Shown one piece after another: positions 1 to 13,300 of a DNA stretch of 64,000 nucleotides. Each line of letters begins with the position of its first letter. The first letter of the stretch is position 1. The stretch spans positions 67,501-131,500 of the forward strand of contig JAVLUZ010000826.1 in the NCBI GenBank assembly GCA_036768485.1, given 5' to 3'. The notes under the pieces were generated by a model. That model was not told the DNA's origin and did not search any database. It worked only from the letters and a program-made list of their open reading frames with translations. Source of the stretch: Mermis nigrescens. Its lineage: Eukaryota > Nematoda > Enoplea > Mermithida > Mermithidae. The position numbers were made by a program, and so were the translations under genes.

Positions 1-44
<44 letters not shown>
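1..44. repeat. (AT)n microsatellite
   Basis: Uninterrupted AT dinucleotides running off the left edge. Confidence 0.97.
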
Positions 45-47
<3 letters not shown>

Positions 48-1046
48 TATACTGACCTAAAATCTTGGCTAATTACTATTGCAAGCTTAGTACATATTGT
101 TTTAATGAATTAAATACTTAAAAATATGCAGATAAAAAAGAGAAATAAACAAAAAATTAATGAATAATTGTGAATATAGCTGTTAGGCACTTAAGCAATA
201 AGCTAAGCGTGTTTCAGAATCTCGACTTTTCTATAGTATTTATGCTGATTCGATGAAAAAGAAATAGACGAGCAGAACAGTACAATACAAAAGATTACGA
301 TTACATCGCACGAGAAATAAGTAGCCCAGAGATTAACTACACAGCTTGAAAAACTTATCTACTAGGATATCAACAAAATCGCAGGGGCGAAAAATGCTGC
401 GCGACGAAAAATCATTTCGGACCAAGAATTAGGGCACTATGCATAATCCAAATTGAAACAATAGCTAAAAAATTAATTGAAAACCACACAAAAATGAAGA
501 CATTTGCTTCTATTATTTGGCGCACAGCGGCTGAAATTAGTGAAAAATCGCTTATATTAAAGACAAACGAATTCTATCTGGACAGATAAATATAAGTTGC
601 ACGCACCTTTCAGCATTTTTTTAAGGTACATAAGTACATACATCGATTTATAAAACAATTTTACAGACGCACTGGTGAAAGTCCCTTGCATTTTAAACTT
701 TATTGTCTAAGAATTATCGGTCAAACGCGCTTATGTACCGCAATAAAAATTGTTAATTGAGCTAGGGAACTGCATTCTTATTTGAACGTTTTCAACTAAC
801 TGTATGGCTAAACATTGTTAAATGTTTGACGCTCCGCGCCATATATTCATTTTTGACTTTGATTCAATTTCGTTTATTGTTTTTTTTTAATTTTCTTCGA
901 AATTTTCTATATTTCTGTTGACCGAAACGTGAAATGACATTTTTTACGCTATATATGTTTTTAGCCAGAAAAGAAGTACTTTTTAAATATTGTTTGTACT
1001 GACCCCCGAATTCTCATGCCGTACGGTATATTTGTGGTCAGGCTCC
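45..1046. other. AT-rich DNA without recognised feature
   Basis: No open frame of note, no conserved exon and no member of the named repeat families was recognised. Confidence 0.5.
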
Positions 1047-1414
1047 CAGGGACGGGTCCAGGATTTTATGACAGGTTGTGAACCTTAAAAGGAATCATTT
1101 GTGATTGGAAAAATAAAAATTTTCGATAATTTTTCTACGAAAAACGCGCAAAATGAGTGCGAAAATCGACGCAAGGCACCGCAAAAATACTCAAGAAATC
1201 ATTTTGAGAACTAAGAAATGCTTGGTGTACACAAGCAACTTTTCTGACATAAAAATATAATCTTTAGAGCGCTAAGAAAGTTAGTAAATGTCGTCAATGA
1301 GAAGAAAATTTGAAAAATCTTGTTAAAAAATGGCTAAAATCATCTAAAAATACACATCATTCTCTATTGCGCTCTAATATTTTTTAACGGGGGCGCCCCT
1401 CTAAATCCGCGCAT
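1047..1414. mobile_element. F2-like MITE (diverged)
   Basis: Begins CAGGGACGGGTCCAGGATTT and ends in GGGGGCGCCCCTCTAAATCC then GCGCATG, the diverged ends of the F2 family. Flanks CAGGCTCC and CAGGCCAT are only partly alike. Confidence 0.6.
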
Positions 1415-1420
1415 GCAGGC

Positions 1421-1640
1421 CATAGGTGAGCGGCACCAAAGTTCTGGGGAAGGGGGGGGTGCAAAATTTTTCGAAGGTCAAAAAATGGCTTTAAAAATAG
1501 TGGTATGTTAAAAACACCATTTTTAAACGTTTCTCATCGAGCACTATCTATTAGCATCAAAAAATTGCGGAAAAAATTTCAAAAATTGACTGGGGGAGTG
1601 TTTTGGTTCCTGGGGGTGCATACTATGTGCCGGGCGGGCG
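1421..1640 (+). mobile_element. F1 MITE, 3' end degraded
   Basis: Starts CATAGGTGAGCGGCACCAAA directly next to the F2-like copy and carries the F1 core (TTTCTCATCGAGCACTATC). The right end decays into GC-rich DNA. Confidence 0.7.
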
Positions 1641-1785
1641 GGGCCTCAGCCGGGGCCAATAATAGCGTGCTTTACCATGCTCATAGTACGACCCTGCCCT
1701 ACCCCTTACATGTACCTATGCATATATTCTTGCTTGTAGATATGCACGTCAAGCGTTAATATTTGTTGGGATTACAAGATATAAC

Positions 1786-2028
1786 AGAACATGGGCATCG
1801 GGGGATCTAGACCCCCCAGAATTCACATTTCCTCCCCAAAAAATCCGCTAGACCCCAGAAATTGATTTTCAGAATTTTTTCTGTTTTCTGCGGTTTTTTG
1901 ATGCTAATGGATAGCTCTCATTGAGAAACGCGAGAAAACGGTGTTTTTTCGCTCTACCATATATTATCAGGCACTTTTTAACTTTGAAAAATTTGTGGAC
2001 TTCTAGAATTTTGAGCTGCCCATGTATG
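1786..2028 (-). mobile_element. F1 MITE
   Basis: Reverse-oriented copy ending GAGCTGCCCATGTATG. Flanks GATATAAC and GATTTAAC match at 7 of 8 bases. Confidence 0.8.
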
Positions 2029-2243
2029 GATTTAACTCCTCTGACTTGGATGCGTTTTTCAATGTGCTTTACTTTGCACTTTTTTAGGCTTATTATTCTA
2101 TTTGTTCTGATAGACGTAGCTGTCTGCTACCAAGCAAGCTGGAAATGCTCGTCTATATGGATTGCAATTTAAAATATGTCAATTTTGATTATTAACTAGA
2201 AATTCGCACCAATCTGACATGGTGAAATAAAGATTTGAATTAG

Positions 2244-2279
2244 CAAGATCCTGTGGTTTGCTTGAAATTGAGTTTGAAG
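2244..2279 (+). CDS. Possible SERAC1 5' exon (speculative)
   Basis: A 36-base open segment lies between a TAG acceptor and a G|GTAAAT donor. It begins with two bases, ends with one, and reads CGLLEIEFE in the middle. Its phase-1 end joins the phase of the segment at 3278. There is no clear match to known SERAC1 N termini, which are poorly conserved. Support is only splice signals and phase. Confidence 0.18.
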
Positions 2280-2334
2280 GTAAATCTACCCAGAACATTA
2301 TCAATTTTCTACATTATAATCAGCTCTCACATTG

Positions 2335-2430
2335 GCTAGCCCCGGTGCCGGGGCCAGCCTGGCCGAAAGCGGGCGCCGAACCTTGGCCCCGGCGTACAGC
2401 TCTAGTGCCACACTCCCAAACCCCCAACGC
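2335..2430. repeat. GC-rich palindromic patch
   Basis: Contains CCCCGGTGCCGGGGCC and related inverted motifs in otherwise AT-rich DNA, similar to the patches at 20676 and 21383. Confidence 0.45.
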
Positions 2431-3277
2431 CCAGGTATGATTCAGACCCCTAAGCCCATGTTTGGCCGTGTCTCCCTATCTGTTGAGTATGGCAAACAAA
2501 GGTTGGCGTTTAGCCAAGTTCTACGTTCATTTGTATATACATCCTCAATTCGTGCCTGTTGATTTTCTTTTATGTTCAGAAAAATGCTAATAAAATTGTA
2601 AAGTTGGTCAATCCATTACGCTCGTTGAGCAGGTTTGACTTACATTCTTAATTTAGATTGATTTTTTTAACTTGACAATTCTTTCGGGAAATAAAGAATA
2701 GTCATAATTTGGCGGAGGATCTCTGCAGCATAGGTTATTCCGTTCATTATTTATTTGTATTTGTATCTTTGTCTTATAATGTTTCTTATAACTAATTTTT
2801 GTGCCTGGTTTTCTGATTCGTTTTTTGCGTCGGCTTTTTTATATTTATATCTTTAGACACTTTTATTGTTCCAGCCGGTTTTTTTACATTCGATTGTTAC
2901 CCGATATGTAAACCTTGATTGACTGCACTCTTTCGGTGTAATGTGGAAGTGTAAAGGACGTCTTGACAATCAGGCTTACCCACACTTTAGGCTCATTAAC
3001 TTTTTGCATTTTTTCAGTCCTAAATTGGTGCTAATTTATTTTTTGTTATCTTCAATTTTTTTATTCGAATTTATTCAAGGTTTACGTACGTTAATTTGGT
3101 CAAATTTAATTTTATTCTAGTTTTTTATTACTTTTGTTCAATTTTTATCAACTTTTTCAAGATTTTATAGATTTTATATTATTTTATATCTTATTTTATT
3201 TATTTAATTCAATTTAATTTTATTTTATTCTATATTTTATTTTATATTTTATTTTATTCAATTTAATTTTTTTATAG

Positions 3278-3323
3278 CCAGTGATGTGGAGGAGGCTGAA
3301 AAAGGAATGAAAATTTTTGAACG
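3278..3323 (+). CDS. SERAC1: Probable 5' coding exon of SERAC1
   Basis: A 46-base exon candidate between a good acceptor (TTTTTTTATAG) and a strong donor (CG|GTAAGTG). Only one frame is open and it reads SDVEEAEKGMKIFER. It ends after two bases of an Arg codon, and the next exon at 10211 begins with exactly the one base needed to complete it. The sequence is charged and helical, as expected for the region before the armadillo-like part, but I see no specific residue match with the family. It could belong to another transcript. Confidence 0.5.
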
Positions 3324-4905
3324 GTAAGTGAGACGTTTCTTCTTCTTCTTGAATTTTTCATTTTTCTCACTTCCTCGTTTTTAATTACTTGTCAAAATTA
3401 TATACTTATTTTTAGTTATTTTTCAATCTTATTTCATTTTTTAAAATTTCTGTCATTTTTTACACTTCATTTGTTTTTATTTCAACTCATCGCTTTCTTG
3501 AATTCCCAATCGCAAACATTTCAAATATATCGTTTAATATAGATTTAAATATATTTTCTACTTTCATCGAAGGTTTCATTTTTAGGGAATGTTGTATTTT
3601 ATGCTAAAAATGGCAAAAAAGCGAAAATGGTCCAAAAAGCTCGTTTTTGCTAATAATGGGGTTAAAAATTTGCGGTTTTTGGTGGGAAAATCGATTCAGG
3701 CTGGGGGAATCCTCCCTTCCCCTTTTTACATATTTGCTTTGTTTAGTATATTTTTTAAAATTAGAACTTATTTTTTTACTATCAATTAAAACAGCAAATT
3801 GAAGCATGAAAAAACTAACAGTTAAAAGAGAATGGAAGAATTAAATGTGCTAAATACTATTAATAATGATTTTTCGAAACGTAAAGTTATGCGTGAAAAT
3901 TAACAAAGTTATGCAAAAATCCTTCATTTTGTTTTGCTAAATTTTTTGGCTAAATTCCAAAACTTTTACAAATCTCAAATTACAACATTTTTTCCTATAT
4001 GGAAAGCGTCTACTTTATAACCCGTCGAAATGCGTGTTTTCCAACGTAATTTAGTTGTGCCAAATTGCACCTTTTGATGGTGCATTTGGCCGCCTCAAAA
4101 ATAAATACATATTTCATCTTCCTACACTAGTTTGGCCCAGGGCCAGCGCCGTCAAATTTGTTACAAGGCCTCGAAAATCTAAATACAAATTCCAAAAATT
4201 TAAAGCGAATAAAATCCTAAATGCAAAATCCACGATCTGATCGGAAATTCAAAAAAAAATCAATAAATCGATAAGGTCCGAAAAGTGCAGAATCCAAAAT
4301 TTTAAAGTCGCGATCTAAATTTGAAAAGTCCAAATTCAAATCGAAAAACCCAAATCCCAAAATCTCGAAACATCGCCGAAATTCCAAAAATCCCCAAATA
4401 TTAAGAAAATTCGATAATATTCAATCATTCGAGAGGGGACAGAAGTTTTTGCGAATATTCAATCATTTTAAAACGCTAGGGCCAAATGTAAACAAAGTAG
4501 CATTAGAATCTAAATTTTAAATTCGAAAAATATCGATATTTTAACACTTTTTTTGGTTCGTTCGAGTGGACATTGAATCCGCATTAATTCATAAATACAA
4601 TGGGGCATTAGGCATCCCCATCACAAATGGCGCGTTGGGGGTTGGCGGTTGGGTTTGTGCCCCCCTAGACGTTGAAACTCCCCCAGATTACTGTAGACCT
4701 CCAGAATTCTATTTTTAGTGAAATTTTTGCCAATTTTACCCACCTGACACCCCCTTCAGAATTTTTCTTGCTGCTTACGTATGGTCCCCACGTAAAATCG
4801 GCCGGCCCTGTCCTCCAAAAGGCTTAGCATTTTCACCCCCGTCGTACGTGCAACGGGGGGGGGTTGGGAGTCTCCATCCCCCCTAAAGTCAGAAAACTTT
4901 TGACC
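3324..4905. other. Intronic DNA with weak repeat relics
   Basis: AT-rich. A short GGGGGAATCCTCCC-containing relic sits near 3700, and a decayed F1-related tail (CCAGAATTC, GACACCCCCTTCAGAA, TGCTGCTTACGTATGG) at about 4660-4795. No exon was recognised. Confidence 0.45.
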
Positions 4906-4909
4906 CCCA

Positions 4910-5363
4910 TTACGGTTTTTGTATTCAGCAAAGATTTTTCCCGATGTACAAAGACTTTTCGGGACCGTCTTTGTACATGTACAAAGATTTTTGGGAAGAC
5001 AAAAATTGCAGAGAAAGGTCTAAAATTTGCAAAAATTTTCGGCGCTTCGCGCCGAAATTAGTAATTGTGTTTTCTGTATATCTTTACAATGGCAGATATT
5101 GCATTTCAAAAGGAAAAATGTCGAATAAAACGGCGCTTTGCGCCGTTTTAAGACGATTCTTAGTGATTTTTGCCCTTAGAAACCGAGGAATGAGCTAAAA
5201 TGCACTACCAACGGTCGAGCAACTCTGTTTTTACCACACTAAAATCGCTAGTGTACCATATTTAGTACCCAAAAAATTTGTGTGTACAAAATGTACAAAG
5301 ACTTTTTAGGGACCATCTTTGTACATGTACAAACGGACCTTGTACCAAAAAAAGACTGCTTCC
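4910..5363 (+). mobile_element. F3 MITE (diverged ends)
   Basis: TTTTTGTATTCAGCAAAGAT start, internal GTCTTTGTACATGTACAAAG palindrome, hairpin GGCGCTTCGCGCC at 5041-5053, and terminal GGACCTTGTACC followed by an A-run and GACTG. Confidence 0.8.
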
Positions 5364-6389
5364 CTCCGATTTTCGGCAATAAATGAATTTCTGGTCGTTT
5401 CCAAAATTTTGAGCCATTTCGCGTATGCCCCCTCCGATTTTTGGGAATAGCTCTCGTTTTTAGGTCATTTTTGGTGCTTTTTTTGCCCATTTTGGGTCAA
5501 AAATATAAAATTTTCATCTTTAACTAAATTTAGCTTTGTATTCGATTGTCGGCCTGTCGAAAAACGCGAAAAATCCACTTGGACCTGTATAAATTGTCCG
5601 TTTAAAATAGCGTCTCATCGAATAACGAATAATGATAAAAGCGTCAATGGGTCGGCAGGTTGGCAAGTGGCCCATTCTAAAATTGGCAGAGTGCCAAACG
5701 TTAAATCTCGATCGCATTCGGCTCAAGTTTTCGTCGCATCGAACTTGAAAATTGCGCATGATTCGGTTTTTAGTGCACACAATTGTTTTTATTGTTATTT
5801 CATTTTACTTTTATTTTTATTTACGCTTATTTTTGTTGATCATTTTTTATTTATTTTTTAATTTTTATTTTTGCTGATATTAAAGTAAAATATTTATCGT
5901 TACTTTTACTAATTTTTCTATTTATCTATTTATTTCTCACAAATTTTTGTTCAGTCGGTTTCTTAAATTCTTAAATTGACGAAATCTTTGGTGTAAAGCT
6001 CAGAATGAATTGAAAAAAATAAAAATTAAAATTAAGAAAAATTTCCTCAATAATATGCTGTGCGATACATTTTTGTCTGAATATTGATGAGTTGTTTGTT
6101 TGGCTTGATGCGAATAAAGTTTGTGCGTAATTTGGCTAATTTTTAAACATAATATGGCAATTTTGGACGCCGCAGCTTTTGAACAATATAACCAACGCCT
6201 TGATTCTAGGGTTGGGGTCCAAAAAATTTTAAACATTAAAAAGTGCCGAAAAATTGTTGCCTACGGGCAAAAAGCACCATTTTCGGACGTTTTTTATTGG
6301 TCGTATCGTTAAAATAACAAAATTCGCAAAATAGCGAAAAAAACTTATAAGATCAAATTGTGGGGAATATTCCTTCCAAATTTTGCGAA

Positions 6390-7030
6390 CTTATTGAGAT
6401 TCAGCTGATGTCTGGATCAACGTGAGGAGAAGGTTTGGTAGTCTAAATTTCCAGGGTGAAAAAATGGGAAATCCTCTGGGAAAAAGAGGAAAAATGGTGG
6501 CCTAAATGAAAATTAAAAATTTTCTTCAAAAATTGGTTGGAATAGACAGAAAATTGTGGGATAACGAAGTTTTAGCGCTATTTTAGCATTAGGATATACG
6601 TATATCAGTTTTTAGGGTCATTTTGGCCCAAGGAGCTTAATTTTCGACCCACCCCCGGATCGGTCAAGCTGTGCGTCAATAGTCCGAATCGGACATGGCA
6701 CGTGGGGGTTGAGGGTCCTGTACTGACCCCTTCAGGATAGGAAAAATGGAAAATTTTGTGGGGAAAACGAGGCAAAATGAAGGCCAAAAACAGATGAAAA
6801 CTGAAAATTTTCTTCGGAAGTGCTCTTCAAATTGACCCGAAACTGTGTAACAAAGCAAATTTAACGCCATTTTAGCACTTATACCAGTTTTTGAGGTCAT
6901 TTTGGGCCAGAAAAGCTCAATCTTGACCCACCAGACCGGCTGACCTCCCCCAAATCGGTCATGTTGTGCACGTAATGTTCGGACCCCACTTTCATCCTCA
7001 TTTTTTTCGAATTTTACAATTTTAAGCATT
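6390..7030. repeat. Two adjacent copies of a roughly 300-bp repeat (family M)
   Basis: Segments near 6430-6720 and 6725-7000 repeat the same order: GGAAAAATGG, TTTTCTTC.AAA, AACGCCATTTTAGCA, GGTCATTTTGG, then a CCGGTCAAGCTGTGC-like end. Further copies lie at 43031-43290 and about 16655-16750. Confidence 0.65.
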
Positions 7031-7110
7031 TGTACCCGATCTGCTCATTTATGGACATCTTGTTCGGAAGATTAACGGATCTTCGGATTGCGGAACAATG
7101 CCTTCATAAA

Positions 7111-7731
7111 CGGGTGGATTTAAGGGGGGCGGCCGGCCGGCACCCCATTGGCCAAAAATATTTGGCGAGATAAAAAATGGATATTCAATTTGCAATGATT
7201 TTTGGCCGTCAGTGACCTTAATTTCTCAAATTTTTCCGGCGGCACGCGCCGGATGATACCTATTAATGACATTTTTTACTTTATTGGCGATTTGGAAGCC
7301 ATTTTCTGTTCATGTAGGTTTCAAAACAATTTTAACACCAGAAACAGCTATTTTTGCATAGTTTTCTCCTATTTTCATGAAAAATTTCGTTGTTTCGCAT
7401 CAAATGCTATAAATGCAGGAAATCAAGCAGTAAATCATGCTTCTAAATGTCTATCCGTCTTAATTTCACGAATTTTCAGGCGTTCTGCGACAATGTTTTG
7501 TTAAAGTCAAAAATTTTTAACGATTTTTCTGCATAAAATTGTCTAAAATTTTAAATTTTTTGAAAAAATATTGCGTCAAAAGTGATTTTATGTAAAAGTA
7601 TACAAAGTAAAACATCGAAAAAACGCTATTTAGCGTGTTAAGGGCAAATTTTTGGGCCAAAGTTTGACTTTTTTTTGGAAAGTTGGGATAGATATCGCGC
7701 CCCTCTTAGGAAAATCCTAGATCCGCCACTG
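7111..7731. mobile_element. F2 MITE
   Basis: Starts CGGGTGGATTTAAGGGGGGC, ends CCTAGATCCGCCACTG. Flanks TTCATAAA and TGCATAAA match at 7 of 8 bases. 621 bp. Confidence 0.85.
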
Positions 7732-8149
7732 TGCATAAAAGAGGAAAATTTCGCATTTTATTGCCAAAACTGACTGCAGATGCATTATTTACTATAAAAG
7801 GAAAAGGATTCTTACATTACAAAGCAGGCACTTTGATATGCACGTGCGAGATTATTTTAGGAACCACACTTCATAAATATCCTAACCAAGGAGGTTGATT
7901 TTTCTTGAGATTTTTCTCAGTTTTAAAAATTTTAAATTCGCACTGATCATTTTCATTTCGGATTGATATTGAATAGAAACTGAAACATTAATCTTTGCAG
8001 TTCAAATTTTTTTTACTCTCATTTACGAAATTAAATTTTGGGCATTTCACATGTAAAGAAGGCTTTGTGCGTAAGAACAAAATTTTTACCTGCAAAGTTT
8101 TCTGATACCTACTTATCATACAAGAGCATGGGTTGTGAGCACGGTTTCT

Positions 8150-8568
8150 TTTGTATTCGGCAAAGATTTTTTCCGATGTACAAAGACTTTTTAGGACCGT
8201 CTTTGTACATGTACAAAGATTTTTGGGAAGACAAAATCTGTGAAAAAAGTGTCAAATTCCCAAAAATTTTCGGGAGTAATTGTTCGTCCTATATTTGTTT
8301 AAAATGGCAGCATTTGCATTTAGAATGGAAAAATGTCAAATATTTCGGCGCTTCGCGCCGTTTTTAGACAAGTTTTAGTAATTTTTGGCGTTAGAAAGCC
8401 AGAAATTAGCTAAAATACACTACCAAAGGTCGGAAAACACTGTTTTACCACACTAAAATCGCTACTGTACCATATTATAGTACACCAAAATTTGTATGTA
8501 CGAAATGTAGAAAGACTTTTAGGGACCATCTTTGTACATGTACAAACGGACCTTGTACAAAAAAAACT
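8150..8568 (+). mobile_element. F3 MITE (truncated ends)
   Basis: TTTGTATTCGGCAAAGATTT to GGACCTTGTACAAAAAAAAC, with the GTACATGTACAAAG palindrome and hairpin GGCGCTTCGCGCC at 8347-8359. Confidence 0.8.
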
Positions 8569-8607
8569 TGTAGTGAGAGGGGTGTGTTACTCCCACCCTT
8601 CGCTCTG

Positions 8608-9010
8608 AGAAACTGATCGCTATACAGCCATTTTTGGCGATACAGCATTGCTGTATATGCTTTTTTAGGCTCAGAAAATTAGCTATATAGCATTTTCGGA
8701 CTCAGAAAACTAACTATATAGCCTTTTTTGGACTCAGAAACTTATCGTGTGAGCTCAGAAATGCTATATAGGTTGTCTTTTCTGAGTTTTAAAAGGATAT
8801 ATAGCTATTTTATTGACTCAACAAATGGCTAAATAGCTATATTTAGTCAGAAAAGGCTGTATAGCTGTGTTTGTGAGTACAAAAAGGCTAAGTAGCTATT
8901 TTTCTGTGCCTAAAAAGGCTATATAGCTAATTTTCTGATCTCAAAAAGGCTATATAGCTAATTTTCTGAGCCCAAAAAGGCTAAATAGCCGTTCTTACGA
9001 TGCACTTAGC
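8608..9010. repeat. Degenerate GCTATATAGC tandem array
   Basis: About ten units of roughly 30-40 bases, each with a variant of GGCTATATAGCTA followed by TTTTCTGAGC(C)CAAAAA. The best units lie at 8920-8990. The core is a palindrome. Confidence 0.85.
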
Positions 9011-9419
9011 TATCTACCAAATTTTGGTTTGCACCCCACCCTCTGAAAGCTTGACCATGCGCACCTATGCTACATATAGTGAAAAACGTTCAAAAATCTT
9101 TAGACAAAAAATTCGCCTAAAATACCAGTTTGTGCAAATTATGCTGATAAACGATCAAATTTTGTTCGTTTTTCGGTATAGTCATTCGTTTCAGACAGGA
9201 AATTGCGGGAATATCCTTTATTTTGCACGAAAATCCTAAGGCAGGGCGCTTTTGACAATGTGATATTTTTATATGTTTAGAATAGCTGAATAACGCGTTG
9301 ATCATGAGAACTCGCAGGCTCCTAAAAAGGCTTAGCTTGACAGGCCTACTCTTATTTGGGTAAGAAGTAATTGCAAAAGTGGCAAACTTTGACAAATAAA
9401 ATATTGCCGTTCCATACAT

Positions 9420-9620
9420 TAGCGGCTGGAAATTTGGTTTGGGGGTCTCCGGTCATTTATAGGGGGATTATAAATTCCAACAAGTGGCCGAAAACAGCTG
9501 AAAATGGCCAAAAAACAACTTTTTGCTCAAAATTCGGGTGTCGCCAATTTTCGGACATTGAGAGGATGGGGGGCGACCAACTTTGGGTGGAGGTCCCCTA
9601 TTACTCTGTTGCATGTATTT
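9420..9620. mobile_element. Unclassified repeat
   Basis: GGTTTGGGGGTCTCCGGTCA at one end and GACCAACTTTGGGTGGAGGT at the other. A related piece lies at 39725-39910. Ends were not defined. Confidence 0.4.
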
Positions 9621-10210
9621 ATCGTACAATGTGATATTTGGGATTGCATAACAACATCATAATCTTAAAAGTACCAGATTATTTTATTACCTAATGTGAT
9701 TTGAAATTTTCATTATTCTGTTTCAATTTTGTTTTTTCTTACTTAATTTCATTTCTTCCCTTGCTGGCTGTAGACCGTTTTTATTTGATTTGACCGTAAC
9801 TTCGAATGTATCTACTCTTTTTAACTCATTTTCAATTTATATATTTCGAGTATAAGGCATTTAATCGGAGCTTTTCGTTTTTTTATACCCACATCTTACT
9901 TTTTTGCCGTCATTTTTTCATATTTTTTGCCGATTTATTAAAAATTTCAAACCCACTTTGTCTGTTAGTTTAGTTGCGTATGAATATTTAAATTACTTAA
10001 ATTTATTAAGCTTCAGATTTGCGGTGCAGCTGCTGACCATAATTTATTCCCCCGTCTTAAATCTGCAACGATTTTTTGTCTTTTTTGTTAATTTTTTTAA
10101 GTTTTTAAATGCTGTTAGATATTTTTTATTAGGATCATCGATTTTGGGTGCGCCTGCGGCATTAAGTATTATGCTGAAGGCTTGAAAAATATCCTCACTA
10201 CAGACACTAG

Positions 10211-10314
10211 TCACTTAAATAATTACTTATCGTTACTAAAGCTTTGTCATTCGGAAAATTTACACAAACGCTCATTGGGCGTAAATGCTTTGGCAAATCT
10301 GGGACATTTGCACG
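10211..10314 (+). CDS. SERAC1: SERAC1 exon, start of armadillo-like region
   Basis: 104 bases between CACTAG and G|GTATTT. The frame starts after one base and reads HLNNYLSLLKL...RSLGVNALANLGHLH, ending with one base of the next codon (Asp, completed by the following exon). It aligns without gaps to the vertebrate SERAC1 stretch beginning HECAVWLLLRKS and ending HHWHDY, sharing the LL, R, V and terminal H-D positions. A second in-frame AG at 10240-10241 is a less likely acceptor because it would break phase with the upstream exon and lose the HLNNYLSLLK block. Confidence 0.8.
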
Positions 10315-13300
10315 GTATTTCTTGTTCTTCTTTTTTATCCTATTTTTCATCTTGATGTTTTTGTTTTTTTTTAAATTTTGTTTTGTTTTCTTTCGAATAT
10401 TATTTTTGGCAAGAGTAATTATAGCATTTCGGTATTGTATATGGTATAAAATTTGATTAGTTGAAGTATGTATGCGCTAAAATTGCATTTATCCGAAAAC
10501 TAAAAGATTTTTTTGCCGGACAGCTCAGAATAAATTCTTTTGGCCGAATGGGAGACTGACGTGGTACCCATTATCTAAGCATAAGTCCTGGCTTGCTTGC
10601 CCAGATGGTGTGTTTTCTCTACTTTTTGGAAATTTTAAAAGCCTTCAGAATTTTTTGTGCGACGATTTATATTTTAAAGTCTATGCTACTTTAGTATGTA
10701 AGTGGGGTTTCTAAGAGAAATTTGTGTTTTAAAGATTTTACTGGTTAGAGAACTTTAGGGCTGAGCATTTGACCTCCCAAATTTTTTAGAGTTATCTAAT
10801 TAAGTTTATCAGTTTGTAGTCATATACATATTTGTGCATTAATATTTTGTTTTACCATTAATAATTAGTCTAATTTTGTTCTATGAAGCCTCCATTCGCT
10901 AGGTGTTATACGCAGGCGCGGATTTAAGGGGGCGGGAGGGGCGGCCGCCCCCCATCGGCCAAAAATATTTTGCGAGATAAAGAATGGATATGCAATTTGC
11001 AATGATTTTCGGCCGTCAGTGACTATAATTTCTCAAATTTTTCCGGCGCAATGATATCTATTAACGACATTTATTAACTTTCTTGGCGACCTGGAAGCCA
11101 TTTTCTGTTCTATTTTTGCATAGTTTTCTTCTATTTTCAATTGAAAATATCGGTGTTTCGCATCAAATGCTATAAAAACAGGAAATCAAGCAGTAAATCA
11201 TGCTTCTAGACGTCTATCCGCCTTAATTTCACAAATTTTCCGGCGCTACGCGCCAGATTTTTGTAAAAGTCAAATAAATTTAATGATTTTTTTGCACAAA
11301 ATTGTCGGAAATTTTGGAATTTTTTGAAAAAATATTGCGTCAAATGTGATTTTATTTAAGAGTATACAATGTAAAACACCGAAAAACGCTATTTTGCGGG
11401 TTAACAGCAAATTTTCGGACCTATTCTTGACTGTTTTTGGAAAAGTTGGGATACCGCCCCCCCTTAGGAAAATCCTAGATCCGCCACTGGTTATACGCTT
11501 TATTCAGTTCTATATATGTAGCTATCTTTTATTATGTGTTTTACAATTTCAACTGCAAGAATACATCTGAAGTAATTATGCTTCCTGATCATGTGTTCTT
11601 CATACGTTATTTTTCTGAGTTTTTCGCCTCCTTTTTCTCATTTTATTGCTAAATGCTACTTATTTTATTTTTTACTTTATAATTAGCCTCTGTGTTTTTT
11701 TAGGAATCATTGTTTAAAATTCCGTAAATTTAAGATGCTCACGTTCCGGTCCGATTAAAATTGTGTACTTTTTAAATTAAACTACATATTTCATATTTTA
11801 ATCTATCTCCAGTGAGTGCTCTCGGAAAATAATTATTTTAATGACTAGTTTTTGACGTTAAAAATCTTATTCGACTAAAAAATCTCTGTGTAACTTGACT
11901 TTTGATTTTTAAATTTTTGATTTTTTTAATTTTTCCATTTCAAAATTTCTCCATACTTTCCTTCAAGTTGCCTATTATCAGTAGGCTTAATTTATCTCAT
12001 TACTATTTCGCTCTATAGTCCGATACTTTTAGAAAATTGTCTGAAATTCCGCAAATTTAAGATGCTCACGTTCCGATCCGATTAAAATTGTTTATTTTTT
12101 AAATTAAACTACATATTTCATATTTTTTATTAATCGTATCATTTAAAATTATCAGTAAATGCAGAGATGTAATGTCTGCAGTGAGGTTTTCAGGCAATGT
12201 TTAGGTAAACGACCCCAAATTTTTGGCCAAAAATGGCAAAAAAAGCGCTTAAAATAACACGCCAAAATATTCGGATTGGGTCAAACATTTTCTAACTTTG
12301 GGGAGATGAAGGGAAGACCGACATTGAGTGGGGGATCCCCCACACCCACTCCCTCTTGCATGCATAGTAGGCGGTTAAAAAAAGTAGCTGAATTTAATTG
12401 ACGCGAAGATTAAGCTTTTGAAATTTTTTTTCCCAAAATCCTGACTTGATTGTGAAAGTTGAAAAGAAAATCGACCATTTATTGAGTTTTTTTTAAATGC
12501 ATTCATGATACGTCATTTTTTAAGATTTTAAACTACAGCAAATATGTCAGCTCAGCGATTGTTCAGTGTTAGCTGCTTTAATCATAAAACGAGTTTCGTT
12601 GAAAAAATATTTGTCCGGTCGATTCGAAAAAGCAAAAACTCAAGTAAATACCTTTTTTCATCTGTTTTCCTTATTATTTTTTCTAGCCAGTTTTTTATTT
12701 ACTTTTACTATTCCTCCGTTGACTTCAGCAGAGTGCTCGTTTTCATGCATTCGATCCCTATTTTCCATTTTCGAAGATTTTTCGTTTCAGTGCTTAATAT
12801 CTCGTAAAACTTATCCATTCTCTATTTTTTAGCCTTACTAAAAAGTGTATTTGTGTCGTTTTGTCTCTATTTATTCATTTATCAGAAATAAGATCTGGCA
12901 AACGAGTAAATTTAATTAAACAAATTTTTATTCGTTTATTTTTTCATTATTTTTATTTTAATCTTTGCTTTTAAAACTATTATTTTTTGTTTTGTAATAT
13001 CATAGTTATTCGAATTCTTATTTTTTAAGATTTATTATTTGTTCGATTTTTATTTTTGTTCCCGTTATTTTTTGCATTTTTTGTGTTTGATATCTGTCTG
13101 ATTTAAACTTTTTCGCAAATAACTTTCAAGATTTTACATTTTTTTTCGGATCACAAAACATTCTGCTTACCAAAACACGGAAAAAGCGGTACTTTAAACA
13201 TAAACGGATTTTTTGGACAATTTTCGGCACTGTCAGGAAAATTTGGGGCTCCGTCCGCCCCCTGTCAGAAAAGCCGGGATCCGCCACTGACAATGAGTAC

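Noticed and set aside
8608..9010. Possible CRISPR array (regular short palindromic repeats)
   Set aside because: Units are degenerate and spacers are themselves repeated; the context is eukaryotic.
9904..10185. 93-codon frame just before the SERAC1 exon at 10211
   Set aside because: T-rich composition, no match to SERAC1; the in-phase exon begins later.
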